Shown here: in pieces, positions 52,583 through 61,119 of the stretch
How the letters are laid out: every line of letters begins with the position of its first letter
Numbering within the stretch: the first letter of the stretch is position 1
Assembly (NCBI RefSeq): GCF_030499535.1
Contig: NZ_JASTLB010000001.1
Coordinates: forward strand, 1,302,001 to 1,366,000
DNA length: 64,000 bases
Direction: 5' to 3'
From: Streptomyces sp. TG1A-8
GTDB taxonomy: Bacteria > Actinomycetota > Actinomycetes > Streptomycetales > Streptomycetaceae
Program-made: the position numbers and the translations under genes
The notes under the pieces: model-generated
The model's database searches: none
What the model was told of the DNA's origin: nothing
The model's input: the letters and a program-made list of their open reading frames with translations, nothing else

Positions 52583-53524
52583 TCAGCGCAGGCGCACCAG
52601 GCGGCGGCGGGCAGGTGCCAGGGCACGGCCCCGGGTCGGCAGGTCCCGCCAGGGGTCCGCGCGGGCCTGCTCGACGGCGTCGGCGAGGCTCCAGCGGCGG
52701 GCGTCGACGCCGGGATCCTCCACCTGCTCCCAGGTCAGGGGCACCGCGACGGGGGCGCCGGGCAGGGCGCGGACGCTGTAGGGGGCGACGGCCGTCTGCG
52801 CGTAGCCGTTGCGCTGCACGTCGAGGTACAGGCGGTCGCCGCGTTCGCTCCTGCGGGCCGCGGTGGTGAGCAGGTCCGGCTGCCCGGCCGCGGCGAACCC
52901 GGCGACCTCGTGGGCGAATCGCCGCACCTCGTCGAAGTCGTGGCGCCCGTCCAGCGGGACCACGAGGTGCAGTCCGCGCGAGCCGGTGGTCATGGGCGCC
53001 GCGGGCAGGCCCAGCTCGTCCAGCAGCTCGTGGAGCAGGCGGGCGGCCCGGCGGACGGCCGCGAAGTCGTCCTCGGCGGGGTCGAGGTCGAAGACCAGCC
53101 GGTCGGGGTGGTCGAGCCCGCCGGCCCGGTCGGTGCGGGAGAGCCAGCGGTGCAGGGTCAGGCAGGCCTGGTCGGCGAGGTACAGGAGGGTGGCGGTGTC
53201 GTCGCACACCACGTGCGTCACCGTGCCGCCCTCCTTGGTGACCTCGACCCGGTGGACCCAGTCCGGACAGTGCCCGGGGGCGTTCTTCTGCATGAAGCGG
53301 GGCCCGTCGATGCCGTCCGGGTGGCGCTCCAGCATCAACGGGCGGCCCCGCAGCTGCGGCAGCAGTTGCGGGGCCACGCTCGCGTAGTAGTCGGCGAGGT
53401 CGCCCTTGGTGTACTCCTCCGTCCGCCCGCCGCCCGGGAAGAGCACCTTCCCGGGCCGGTGGACCTCCACGGTGCGGCGGCCCGCCCGCAGGGTCCGCAC
53501 CCCTTCGCCGTGATCCCGGCTCAT
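52583..53524 (-). CDS. LigD-type primase-polymerase domain protein (NHEJ)
   Basis: A 313-residue stand-alone polymerase domain of the LigD (AEP) family. RRTVEVHRPGKVLFP opens the domain; KGDLADYYASVAPQLLPQLRGRPL, MQKNAPGHCPDWV, the metal-binding FDLDPAEDD, TTGSRGLHLVVPL and RNGYAQTAVAPYSVRALPGAPVAVPLTW follow in family order. No ligase or nuclease domain and no ku gene is in the window. In Streptomyces, NHEJ polymerase and ligase functions are often separate genes. Its ATG overlaps the stop of the preceding ORF (ATGA). Confidence 0.93.
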   Translation of the reverse strand: MSRDHGEGVRTLRAGRRTVEVHRPGKVLFPGGGRTEEYTKGDLADYYASVAPQLLPQLRGRPLMLERHPDGIDGPRFMQKNAPGHCPDWVHRVEVTKEGGTVTHVVCDDTATLLYLADQACLTLHRWLSRTDRAGGLDHPDRLVFDLDPAEDDFAAVRRAARLLHELLDELGLPAAPMTTGSRGLHLVVPLDGRHDFDEVRRFAHEVAGFAAAGQPDLLTTAARRSERGDRLYLDVQRNGYAQTAVAPYSVRALPGAPVAVPLTWEQVEDPGVDARRWSLADAVEQARADPWRDLPTRGRALAPARRRLVRLR

Positions 53525-54009
53525 CGCACGACCACCTCCTCGACCGGCAGCTTCACCGCCGCCGCGATGCCCGCGGCGTCGGTGCCGGCCGCGTGCAACT
53601 GCTCGTCGGGCGCGGCCGAGCCCGGCATCGTGCGCACCGCGAGCCGCACCGGGCGGGGCACGGGCCGGCCGTCAGTGCCGCCGACGGTCAGCACCAGCCG
53701 GTCGTAGCCGAGGGCGCCGGCGCCGCCCTCGGGGTCGGTGTAGTGGACGACGCCCCCGTCGAGGTCGACCCGGTCCGCCTCGCCCAGCACCAGCCGCACC
53801 CCGCGCAGGGTGCCGGGCGGCGGGACGGTGACCCGGCGGGGCTCCAGCACTCCGGCGGCCACCCGGGGCAGCAGCGGCAGGCACGGGAAGTAGCCGCTCG
53901 GGTCGAGCAGCGTCAGGTCGGCACGGCCCCGGACCAGCCGGGCCAGTGCACGGGCAGCCCGGTGACCGGCGAACCCTGCGCCGACGATCACGACGCGAGG
54001 TCGACTCAC
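53521..54009 (-). CDS. Truncated NDH-2-like FAD/NAD Rossmann protein
   Basis: A 162-residue ORF, GTG 54009 with GGAGG upstream. It begins with a perfect FAD-binding Rossmann motif (RVVIVGAGFAGHRAARALARL) and continues as type II NADH dehydrogenase N-terminus (LTLLDPSGYFPCLPLLPRVAAGVLEPRRVTVP, GYDRLVLTVGGT). At about residue 115 homology stops and an unrelated tail follows (RPVRLAVRTMPGSAAPDEQLHAAGTDAAGIAAAV), which I do not recognise. Full NDH-2 is about 420 residues, so it cannot be a complete dehydrogenase. It is coupled to the LigD-type gene by ATGA. Confidence 0.75.
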   Translation of the reverse strand: MSRPRVVIVGAGFAGHRAARALARLVRGRADLTLLDPSGYFPCLPLLPRVAAGVLEPRRVTVPPPGTLRGVRLVLGEADRVDLDGGVVHYTDPEGGAGALGYDRLVLTVGGTDGRPVPRPVRLAVRTMPGSAAPDEQLHAAGTDAAGIAAAVKLPVEEVVVR

Positions 54010-54210
54010 GGTGCGCCTCCGGCGGTGTGGCCCGTCCCAGGCCTTCCGCGTAACCAGGGCCGGGGCGCCCAAACGCCGCGGACGTCACCCGGACGCCCCG
54101 GGGGCCCGCGTTTCGGCCGGTCGGCCCGGGGTTACCCGGCCCGGGTCCCAGCAGGAACCAACCGTTCCCGTTCCCGATCCCGACCGAACCGGTCGCGCGG
54201 AGGTGCACCC

Positions 54211-55173
54211 ATGCCCGAATTCGGTTACTTCCTGTCGTGCGAGGAATTCGGCCCCGCCGAACTCGTCGAACAGGCCCGCATGGCCGAACAGGCCGGCTTC
54301 CAGGCCCTGTGGATCTCCGACCACTACCACCCGTGGAACGACGCGCAGGGCCAGAGCCCGTTCGTCTGGTCGGTGATCGGCGCGCTGTCCGAAGCGGTGT
54401 CGCTGCCCATCGAGACGGCGGTGACCTGTCCGACCGTGCGGATGCACCCGGCGGTGGTGGCGCAGGCCGCGGCGACCGCAGCGGTGATGACCGAGGGCCG
54501 CTTCCGGCTCGGCGTGGGCACCGGCGAGGCGCTGAACGAGCACATCCTCGGCGACCCGTGGCCGCCGCTGCACGTGCGCCTGGAGATGCTGGAGGAGGCG
54601 GTCCAGGTGATGCGCCGGCTGTTCACCGGCGAGGAGGTCAACCACCACGGCACGCACTACACCGTGGAGAACGCCCGTCTCTACACCGTCCCCGACGAGC
54701 CCGTCCCGATCGACGTCTCCGGCTTCGGCCCGAAGGCGACCTCGCTCGCCGCGCGGGTGGGCGACGGCTACATCACGATGATGCCGGACGAGGAGATGGT
54801 CACCCAGTACCGCAAGGGCGGCGGCGGGGCCAAACCGGTCAGCGGCGGCACGAAGGTCTGCTACGGACCCGACCGCGAGGAGTGCGTCCGCACGGTGCAC
54901 AGGCTCTGGTACAACGAGCTGCTGCCCGGTGAGATGGGCCAGGTACTTCCCTCGCCGCGCCACTTCGAGCAGTTGTCCGAGCTGGTCACCGAGGACATGG
55001 TGCGGGAGAAGACGGTGTGCGGCGACGACGTGGACGAGCACGTAGCGGCACTGAGGGCGTTCGCCGACGCCGGCTTCGACCGGGTGTACGTCAACCAGAT
55101 CGGGCCCGATCAGCGCGGCTTCTTCGACTTCTACCGGACGAAGGTGCTGCCCCGACTGCGGGAGGGAGGCTGA
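54211..55173 (+). CDS. F420-dependent LLM-class oxidoreductase
   Basis: A 320-residue protein, ATG 54211 with GGAGGTG upstream. The fold is luciferase-like monooxygenase: FGYFLSCEEFGPAELVEQARMAEQAGFQALWISDHYHPW, VSLPIETAVTCPTVRMHPAVVAQAAATAA, FRLGVGTGEALNEHILGDPWP, DVSGFGPKATSLAARVGDGY. This is the family close to F420-dependent glucose-6-phosphate dehydrogenase (TIGR03557 type). It would use coenzyme F420; the substrate is unknown. Confidence 0.9.
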   Translation: MPEFGYFLSCEEFGPAELVEQARMAEQAGFQALWISDHYHPWNDAQGQSPFVWSVIGALSEAVSLPIETAVTCPTVRMHPAVVAQAAATAAVMTEGRFRLGVGTGEALNEHILGDPWPPLHVRLEMLEEAVQVMRRLFTGEEVNHHGTHYTVENARLYTVPDEPVPIDVSGFGPKATSLAARVGDGYITMMPDEEMVTQYRKGGGGAKPVSGGTKVCYGPDREECVRTVHRLWYNELLPGEMGQVLPSPRHFEQLSELVTEDMVREKTVCGDDVDEHVAALRAFADAGFDRVYVNQIGPDQRGFFDFYRTKVLPRLREGG

Positions 55174-55185
55174 GGGACGGACCGG

Positions 55186-55246
55186 CCCCGACCGGCAGGA
55201 CGCTCCGGCCACGTGATCCGTGGCCGGGGCGTCCTGCCGGTCGGGG
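55186..55246. terminator. Bidirectional terminator with 28-base stem
   Basis: Arms 55186-55213 and 55219-55246 pair over 28 bases with a single G-T, around the loop TGATC. It lies between the convergent F420 gene (stop 55173) and the holin-like gene (stop at 55248), ending one base before the latter's stop codon. Confidence 0.85.
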
Positions 55247-55247
55247 G

Positions 55248-55712
55248 TCAGGCCCGGTGGTGGGGGCCGTCCGGGTCGGCGACGGGGTGGGCCGGGTCGT
55301 CATGGGGCATCGGAGGGTAGGGCAGGCCGAGGCCGCTGGGCGGGCCGGCCGGCATCGTGCCGCCGACGACGTGGCCGGTGGAGTGCTCCGGGCGAGTGTG
55401 GCGGGTGTGGTGGGTGCCGTGCTTCGGGCGGGCGGCGCCGCGCAGCACGTAGGCGAGGACGCCCAGGACGGCGGCGGTGACCAGCGCGGCCGCCCAGTCG
55501 GGCAACCCGGCCGCCAGGCCCAGGCCCAGGGCGAGGGCGAGGGCGGCACCCGCGTACAGGGCGACGGCGCCCGAGGAGGCGTAGAGCATGGCCGTGCGGC
55601 GCTGTTTGCGGGTCTGCTCGCGCAGCTCCTCGCGCACCGTCTCACGTGCCACCTGTGCCAGCTCTTCGACAAGGTGCTTGTCCAGGTGTTCCAGGTGATC
55701 CAAACGGTCCAT
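55248..55712 (-). CDS. Small holin-superfamily-III-like membrane protein
   Basis: A 154-residue protein from ATG 55712. An N-terminal amphipathic helix (RLDHLEHLDKHLVEELAQVARETVREELREQTRKQRRTA) precedes two hydrophobic segments (MLYASSGAVALYAGAALALALGLGLAAGLP and WAAALVTAAVLGVLAYVLRG), as in PF07332. The C-terminal 45 residues are His/Pro/Gly-rich and probably disordered. Despite the holin label these proteins are chromosomal and of unknown role; no lysis genes are nearby. Confidence 0.82.
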   Translation of the reverse strand: MDRLDHLEHLDKHLVEELAQVARETVREELREQTRKQRRTAMLYASSGAVALYAGAALALALGLGLAAGLPDWAAALVTAAVLGVLAYVLRGAARPKHGTHHTRHTRPEHSTGHVVGGTMPAGPPSGLGLPYPPMPHDDPAHPVADPDGPHHRA

Positions 55713-55793
55713 GGACCCCGGGTACCCGGGGTGCACGAGGCGTAACGGCGCCGGCCCCGGGACCGGGGTCTGGGCCGGTCCGGCCGTCCCAAC

Positions 55794-55799
55794 TAGGCT
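55794..55799 (+). promoter_or_regulatory. Leaderless -10 element of VOC gene
   Basis: TAGGCT sits exactly 7 bases before ATG 55807, the same hexamer and spacing as at the LysR gene. No ribosome binding site is present. Confidence 0.45.
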
Positions 55800-55806
55800 C
55801 GTGCAC

Positions 55807-56154
55807 ATGGAGATTCTGGGCGCCTCACTGCGCATCTGTGTCGACGACCTCGAAGCCGCGGTCCCCTTCTACGAGCGTCTGGCGGGCGTCGGGGCGCTCC
55901 GCTTCGCCCGCGGCGGCGTCCAGGTCGCCGCGGTCGGCTCCTTCCTGCTGATGAGCGGCCCCGAGTCCGAACTGGAGGTGCTGCGCCGGGTGTCGGCGAC
56001 GATCGCGGTGAAGGACGTGGAGGAGGCCCACCGGCTGCTGGCCGACCTGGGCGCCCGGATCGTGGCGGGGCCGGTGCCGACCCCGGCGGGCCGCAGCCTG
56101 CTCGCGATGCACCCGGACGGCTCGGTCTTCGAGTACGTCGACCAGACGGGCTGA
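55807..56154 (+). CDS. VOC-family (glyoxalase/bleomycin resistance-like) protein
   Basis: A 115-residue protein of one glyoxalase fold unit pair. MEILGASLRICVDDLEAAVPFYERLAG starts the first beta-alpha-beta-beta-beta module, and VSATIAVKDVEEAHRLLADLGARIVAGPVPTPAGRSLLAMHPDGSVFEYVDQ the second, with conserved acidic positions for metal binding near the end. The function within the VOC superfamily is open. Confidence 0.87.
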   Translation: MEILGASLRICVDDLEAAVPFYERLAGVGALRFARGGVQVAAVGSFLLMSGPESELEVLRRVSATIAVKDVEEAHRLLADLGARIVAGPVPTPAGRSLLAMHPDGSVFEYVDQTG

Positions 56155-56175
56155 GCCGGGCGGCGCTCGACGCGG

Positions 56176-56748
56176 TCAGCCGGTCGTCCGGGGCGGCCGG
56201 CCGGCCGGGCGCATCTCGGCGGTCAGCGCCCACCGTTCGTGGTCCCGCCAGGCCCCGTCGACGTGGAGCATCGCGGGCGAGAAGCCCTCCAGGCGGAAGC
56301 CGGCGCCGCGGGCCAGCGCGATGGAGGCGGCGTTGCCGGGCTGCACGTTGATCTCCAGCCGGTGCAGTCCCAGCGGTCCGAAGGCGTGGTTGATCACCAG
56401 GTCCAGGCCCTCGCGCATCAGCCCCCGCCCGGCCGCGTGGGCGAAGGCGCCGTAGCCGAGCGCGCCGCACTGGAAGCCGCCCCGGACGATGTTGTTGATG
56501 TTGATGAACCCGGCGATGGCTCCGTCGTGCTTCTCGCACACCAGGAACCCGGCCCTGGCCGGGTCCTCGATCAGCGGGCGGGCGTAGGCGGCGTAGCCCT
56601 CCTCGGTGTCGGGCGGGAACAGCCACGGCCGGTGCAGGTCCCTGCTCTGTCTGGCCCGGGCGGTGAACTCGGCGGCGTCGTCCGGGGTGAAGGAGCGGAT
56701 GCCCACCCGGGGGCCCTCGGCGAGGTAGCGGGGTGCGGTGTGCGGCAT
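56176..56748 (-). CDS. GNAT acetyltransferase (RimJ/RimL-like)
   Basis: A 190-residue N-acetyltransferase. VGIRSFTPDDAAEFTARARQS opens the fold; FLVCEKHDGAIAGFININNIVRGGFQCGALGY and GLMREGLDLVINHAFGPLGLHRLEINVQPGNAASIALARGAGF carry the acetyl-CoA-binding and RimJ-type features. It lies 61 bases downstream of the LD-carboxypeptidase gene on the same strand and could modify the products of that peptidase group. Confidence 0.9.
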   Translation of the reverse strand: MPHTAPRYLAEGPRVGIRSFTPDDAAEFTARARQSRDLHRPWLFPPDTEEGYAAYARPLIEDPARAGFLVCEKHDGAIAGFININNIVRGGFQCGALGYGAFAHAAGRGLMREGLDLVINHAFGPLGLHRLEINVQPGNAASIALARGAGFRLEGFSPAMLHVDGAWRDHERWALTAEMRPAGRPPRTTG

Positions 56749-56809
56749 CCGGCCAGACTACGCGGCACGGCCCGGCGCCCCGGCACGCACCCCGGCGCGG
56801 TGGCGCCGG

Positions 56810-57733
56810 TCAGCGCAGCGCGGGTTCGTCCAGCGTCAGCGTGCCGGCGCCGGCGTCCAGTTCCGCCGCGACCCCGAAGGGAACGGTCGGCGCGCCCGCC
56901 CCGTGCCCGAAGCCGAACGCCTCGACGACGGGGACCCCGAGGCCGCCGAGCCGGTCGACGAAGACCGCCCGCAGCGCCTCGTACGGGCCGCACCCGCTCC
57001 AGGAGCCGAGCCCGATCCCGGCGACGCCGTCGAGCCAGCCGGAACGCAGCAGCTGGGTCAGCATCCGGTCGATCCGGTACGGCTGCTCGCCCACGTCCTC
57101 GACGAGCAGCAGCCCGCCGCGGGCACCGGGACGGGCGGAGGGGGTGCCGAGGTCACTGGCGAGCAGGCTCAGGCAGCCACCGAGGGTGATCCCGCGGGCC
57201 CGCCCGGGTGCCAGGGCCGGGCCCGCCGCGGTCAGGGTGCGGACGGTCTCCGGCGCGAAGAGGGTGGCCCTCAGGTGCTCCTGGGCCCGGGCGTTCTTGA
57301 GGAGGTCGACGCCGGCGGCGGCCGGTCCGTGCAGCGTGACCAGGCCGAGGCGGGTGGCGAACGCCTGGTGCAGGGCGGTGATGTCGCTGAAGCCGACGAA
57401 CACCTTCGGTCCGGCCTCGCGCATCGCGTCCCAGTCGAGCAGGTCGGCCATGCGCTGGGCGCCGTAGCCGCCGCGGGCGCACAGCACCGCGTCCACGGAC
57501 GGGTCGCACCAGGCCCGCTGCAGGTCGGCGGCACGGTCGGCGTCGCGGCCCGCGAGGTAGCCCAACTCGCCGTGCCGGTCCAGTACGTGCGGCGCGGGCA
57601 CCGGGTCGAGGTCCCAGCCGCGCAGCACGTCGAGCCCCGCCTGCAGCCGCTCCTCGGGCACCGGCCCGCTGGGGGCGACGACGGCGACCCGGGCGCCGGG
57701 GGCCAGCCGGCGGGGCCGGAGGAGTTCCTTCAT
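56810..57733 (-). CDS. LD-carboxypeptidase (S66, LdcA/MccF family)
   Basis: A 307-residue serine peptidase. The S66 triad regions are present: nucleophile CARGGYGAQR near residue 85, glutamate LLVEDVGEQPYRIDRML, and histidine GFGHGAG near residue 275. PGARVAVVAPSGPVPEERL and GGCLSLLASDLGTP are family blocks. LdcA removes the terminal D-Ala from muropeptides; MccF relatives inactivate microcin-like adducts. ATG 57733 is preceded by two tandem copies of an AAGGACACC ribosome-binding segment. It follows the S9, M20 and M55 peptidase genes. Confidence 0.92.
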   Translation of the reverse strand: MKELLRPRRLAPGARVAVVAPSGPVPEERLQAGLDVLRGWDLDPVPAPHVLDRHGELGYLAGRDADRAADLQRAWCDPSVDAVLCARGGYGAQRMADLLDWDAMREAGPKVFVGFSDITALHQAFATRLGLVTLHGPAAAGVDLLKNARAQEHLRATLFAPETVRTLTAAGPALAPGRARGITLGGCLSLLASDLGTPSARPGARGGLLLVEDVGEQPYRIDRMLTQLLRSGWLDGVAGIGLGSWSGCGPYEALRAVFVDRLGGLGVPVVEAFGFGHGAGAPTVPFGVAAELDAGAGTLTLDEPALR

Positions 57734-57775
57734 GCGGTGTCCTTCGTGCGGTGTCCTTCGTGTGGTGTCCCGTCG
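57734..57775. repeat. 14-base tandem repeat duplicating a ribosome binding site
   Basis: Units at 57734-57747 and 57748-57761 are identical (minus strand ACGAAGGACACCGC), with a degenerate third at 57762-57775. Each carries AAGGA, so the LD-carboxypeptidase gene has two equivalent ribosome-binding sequences upstream. Confidence 0.8.
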
Positions 57776-57840
57776 CGGCCTGCCGCGCGCGGTCTTCCTC
57801 GCGGTGCCGTCCTCGTGGTGCTCCTCTCCCCGGGCCGCCT

Positions 57841-59811
57841 TCACGGGGTCAGCTTCACCTCCGGCACCCCGGGCGTCGGGTCCAGTCCGAACACCTGGGC
57901 GTACAGGGACAGTTCCGCCTCCAGGGCGCGCACCAGGGTCTCGGCCCGCCGGAAACCGTGCCCCTCCCCCGCGAAGACCAGGTAGGCGTGGGGCACGCCC
58001 CGGCCCTCGATCCGGGCGAGGAAGCGCTCGCACTGGGCGGGCGGGCAGATGACGTCGTCCAGGCCCTGGAGCAGCAGGAACGGCACGGTGAGCCCGTCGG
58101 CGTGCGCGGTGGGCGAGCGCTCGGTGTACCGGTCCGGCACCTCGGCGAGCGGACCGACCAGCGACTCCAGGTAGCGGGACTCGAAGTCGTGGGTCTCCCC
58201 CGGCCCCCAGGTGGCGAGGTCGAGGACGGGGTAGACGATCGTGCCGCAGGCGTAGGCGTCGGTCGTGGTCAGGGAGGCGGCGGCGGTCCAGCCGCCCGCG
58301 CTGCCGCCCCGGATCGCCAGCCGGTCCCGGTCGGCGGTGCCCTCGTCGGCGAGGGCGAGCGCGACGGCCGCGCAGTCCTCGACGTCGACCACGCCCCACT
58401 GCTCGCGCAGCCGCTCCCGGTAGGCCCGCCCGTACCCGGTGGAGCCGCCGTAGTTGACCTGGGCGACGCCGATGCCGCGCGAGGTGAAGTAGGCGATGGC
58501 GAGGTCCAGCACGAGCGGCGCCCTGCTGGTGGGTCCGCCGTGCGCCCAGATGACGTACGGCGGCAGCTCCCCTTCCGGGGCGGCGCGGCCGGGGTGGTGC
58601 GGCGGGTAGACGTGGGCGTGCACCTCGCGGCCGGCGGGGCCGGTGAAGGTGCGGACCTGCGGCTCGGGGTAGTGGGCGGGGTCGACGGGGTCCCGGTGCC
58701 GGGCGCCGATCACCCGGGCCCGTCCGCTCCTGACGTCGAGCTCGACGATCTCGTGGGCGCTGCGCGGGCCGGCGCCGACCGCGACGACCCGTTCGCCGAG
58801 GGCGGCGAGGGCGGGCGCGAACTCGGTCCACGGCCCGGCCGTGTCGACCACCTCGCCGGACTCCGGGTCCATCACCCCGAGCACGGCCGGACCGCTGCCG
58901 TGCACGACCGCGATCAGCCCGTTGTCCAGCGGCGCGAACCAGCGCAGGCCGAGCTTCCACAGCGGTCCCGCGAACTCCTCCTCGCGCGGGCACAGCGCGG
59001 TGCCGTCCCGGTACAGGTTCCACCAGCCGTCGCGGTCGCTCGCGTACAGCAGACGGCCGTCCGGTGACCAGTCGGCCTGTGCCACGGCCTCGTCCGTCCC
59101 GCCGGCGACCGTGCGGACCGCGTGCAGGGTGCCGTCGCCGCCGATCTCGGCGACCAGCAGTTCGGTGCCCTCCCACGGCATGCGCGGATGGTCCCAGGCG
59201 AGCCAGGCGGCGCGCCGGCCGTCGGGCGAGACGCGGGCTCCGGTGACGAACCGGTGCCGGTCGTCGGTGAGTTCGCGCACGGCGGCGCGGTCCTCGGCGG
59301 CCGAACCGTCCAGCGGTACGGCGGCCAGGACGCGCCGGACGTCACCGGGGCCGTCGCCGGTGAACTCCTCCAGGACGCACCACACCTCGCCGCGCTCGAG
59401 GTCCACCCGTGGTTCCGCCCAGCGCAGCCCGCCGCCCACCGCGGACAGCGGGGTCAGCGGGCGCGGTTCGCCGCCGGGCTCGTAGCGGTACAGCCGCTGG
59501 TCGGCGAAGTGCGCGAAGACCACCAGCGGCCGGCCCCCGCGCACCACCCCGGTCCAGGGCCGGCCACCGTACTCGATGACCCGGCTGCGCACGTTCCACG
59601 GCGCCGGCAGCACCGGCTCCTCCCGGCCGTCGGCGTGGCGGCGCACCAGCGCGCGCCGGCCGCCCTCGGCGGGCCGGGGCTCGGTCCACCAAACCTCGTC
59701 CCCGACGAACTCCACCCATTCCGGCTGCCCCTCGTGCGCGGCGGCGAGCGCCGCGTCGATGGGCGAGGGCCAGGAACCGTACGCCGACCTCTGCACCTCG
59801 TCCTCCTCCAT
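57841..59811 (-). CDS. S9 family prolyl-oligopeptidase-like peptidase
   Basis: A 656-residue enzyme. The N-terminal half is a seven-bladed-propeller region with DPP-like repeats (ARVSPDGRRAAWLAWDH, ADWSPDGRLLYASDRDG). The C-terminal alpha/beta hydrolase holds the triad: Ser in LAIRGGSAGGWTAA, Asp in LLLQGLDDVICPP and His in FAGEGHGFRRAE. YVIWAHGGPTSRA is the oxyanion region. No signal peptide is seen, so it acts in the cytoplasm on imported peptides. It starts 3 bases after the M20 stop and belongs to the same unit. Confidence 0.93.
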   Translation of the reverse strand: MEEDEVQRSAYGSWPSPIDAALAAAHEGQPEWVEFVGDEVWWTEPRPAEGGRRALVRRHADGREEPVLPAPWNVRSRVIEYGGRPWTGVVRGGRPLVVFAHFADQRLYRYEPGGEPRPLTPLSAVGGGLRWAEPRVDLERGEVWCVLEEFTGDGPGDVRRVLAAVPLDGSAAEDRAAVRELTDDRHRFVTGARVSPDGRRAAWLAWDHPRMPWEGTELLVAEIGGDGTLHAVRTVAGGTDEAVAQADWSPDGRLLYASDRDGWWNLYRDGTALCPREEEFAGPLWKLGLRWFAPLDNGLIAVVHGSGPAVLGVMDPESGEVVDTAGPWTEFAPALAALGERVVAVGAGPRSAHEIVELDVRSGRARVIGARHRDPVDPAHYPEPQVRTFTGPAGREVHAHVYPPHHPGRAAPEGELPPYVIWAHGGPTSRAPLVLDLAIAYFTSRGIGVAQVNYGGSTGYGRAYRERLREQWGVVDVEDCAAVALALADEGTADRDRLAIRGGSAGGWTAAASLTTTDAYACGTIVYPVLDLATWGPGETHDFESRYLESLVGPLAEVPDRYTERSPTAHADGLTVPFLLLQGLDDVICPPAQCERFLARIEGRGVPHAYLVFAGEGHGFRRAETLVRALEAELSLYAQVFGLDPTPGVPEVKLTP

Positions 59812-59814
59812 CGC

Positions 59815-61119
59815 CTAGGCCGTCCGCAGGAAGCGGTCGAGGACACGGACCCCGAAGTGCAGCGCGTCGACGGGGACGCGCTCGTCGACGCCGTGGAACA
59901 GCGCCTGGTAGTCGTAGCCCTCGGGGAGCCTGAGCGGGGCGAAGCCGTAGCCGGTGATGCCCAGCCGGGAGAACTGCTTGGCGTCCGTGCCGCCGGACAT
60001 GCAGTACGGCACCACGTGTCCCTCGGGCGCGAACGCCTCGACGGCGGCCCGCATCCGGGCGTACGTCGGCGTGTCCAGGGGCGCCTGGAGGGCGACCTCG
60101 CGGTGCAGGTACTCCCAGTCGACGTCCGGACCGGTGAGTTCGTCGAGGGTGGCGCGGAACTCGTCCTCGGTGCCCGACAGATGGCGTCCGTCCACGAAGG
60201 CGACGGCCTCTCCCGGCACGACGTTCACCTTGTAACCGGCTTCCAGCACGGTCGGGTTGGCGCTGTTGCGGACGGTCGCCGCGACCAGGTCGGCGGCCGG
60301 GCCCAGCTTGTCCAGCAGCCGGTTGACGTCCGTGAGGTCGGCCTCGATGCCGTAGAGGGCGGCGAGTTCGGTGAGGGCGGCCCGCACGGTGGGGGTGAGC
60401 CGGAGCGGCCAGGCGTGTTCGCCGATGCGGGTGACGGCGGCGGCCAGGCGGGTCACCGCGTTCTCCCGGTTCACCTTGGAGCCGTGACCGGCCCGGCCGC
60501 GCGCGGTGAGCTTCAGCCAGCCGGTGCCGCGCTCCCCGGCGGCGATGGGGTAGATCCGCCGGCCGGCGCCGTCGTGGAAGGTGAAGGCGCCGGACTCGCC
60601 GATGGCCTCGGTGCAGCCCTCGAACAGGTGGGGGTGCCGGTCGGCGAGGAAGCCGGAGCCGTCCTCGGCGCTGGCCTCCTCGTCGGCGGTGAAGGCGATG
60701 ACGAGGTCGCGGCGGGGCCGCACCCCCTGCCGGGCCCAGGCCCGGACGACGGCGAGGATCATCGCGTCCATGTTCTTCATGTCGACGGCGCCGCGCCCCC
60801 ACACGACGCCGTCGCGGACCTCGCCCGAGAGGGGGTGCACGCTCCAGTCGGCGGCCTCGGCCGGCACGACGTCGAGGTGGCCGTGGACGAGCAGCGCGTC
60901 GGCGGCCGGGTCGGTGCCCTCGATCCGGGCGACGACGTTGGCCCGCCCGGGTGTCCGCTCCAGCAGCCGGGGCTGCAGGCCCGCTCCGGCCAGCCGTTCG
61001 GCCGCGTACTCGGCGGCCGGGCGCTCCCGGCAGTCCCCGCCGCCCCGGTTGGTGGTGTCGATCCGGATCAGGTCCGAGGTGAACGCGACGACCTCGTCCA
61101 GGGCCTGCTCGTCAGCCAT
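59815..61119 (-). CDS. M20 family metallopeptidase (dipeptidase/ArgE-like)
   Basis: A 434-residue zinc peptidase. Metal ligands are in LLVHGHLDVVPAE, GRGAVDMKNMDAM and FTADEEASAEDGSGFL (Glu-Glu catalytic and bridging pair), with a final ligand in PYCMSGGTDAKQFS. GRAGHGSKVNRENAVTRLA begins the dimerisation lid. The start ATG 61119 lies 8 bases inside the M55 gene end, so both are coupled. It probably cleaves dipeptides or N-acyl amino acids. Confidence 0.93.
   Translation of the reverse strand: MADEQALDEVVAFTSDLIRIDTTNRGGGDCRERPAAEYAAERLAGAGLQPRLLERTPGRANVVARIEGTDPAADALLVHGHLDVVPAEAADWSVHPLSGEVRDGVVWGRGAVDMKNMDAMILAVVRAWARQGVRPRRDLVIAFTADEEASAEDGSGFLADRHPHLFEGCTEAIGESGAFTFHDGAGRRIYPIAAGERGTGWLKLTARGRAGHGSKVNRENAVTRLAAAVTRIGEHAWPLRLTPTVRAALTELAALYGIEADLTDVNRLLDKLGPAADLVAATVRNSANPTVLEAGYKVNVVPGEAVAFVDGRHLSGTEDEFRATLDELTGPDVDWEYLHREVALQAPLDTPTYARMRAAVEAFAPEGHVVPYCMSGGTDAKQFSRLGITGYGFAPLRLPEGYDYQALFHGVDERVPVDALHFGVRVLDRFLRTA

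Noticed and set aside
55248..55712. Prophage signal from the holin-like proteins at 55.2 and 34 kb
   Set aside because: No lysin, capsid, terminase or integrase genes are nearby; both families occur as ordinary chromosomal membrane proteins in actinomycetes.
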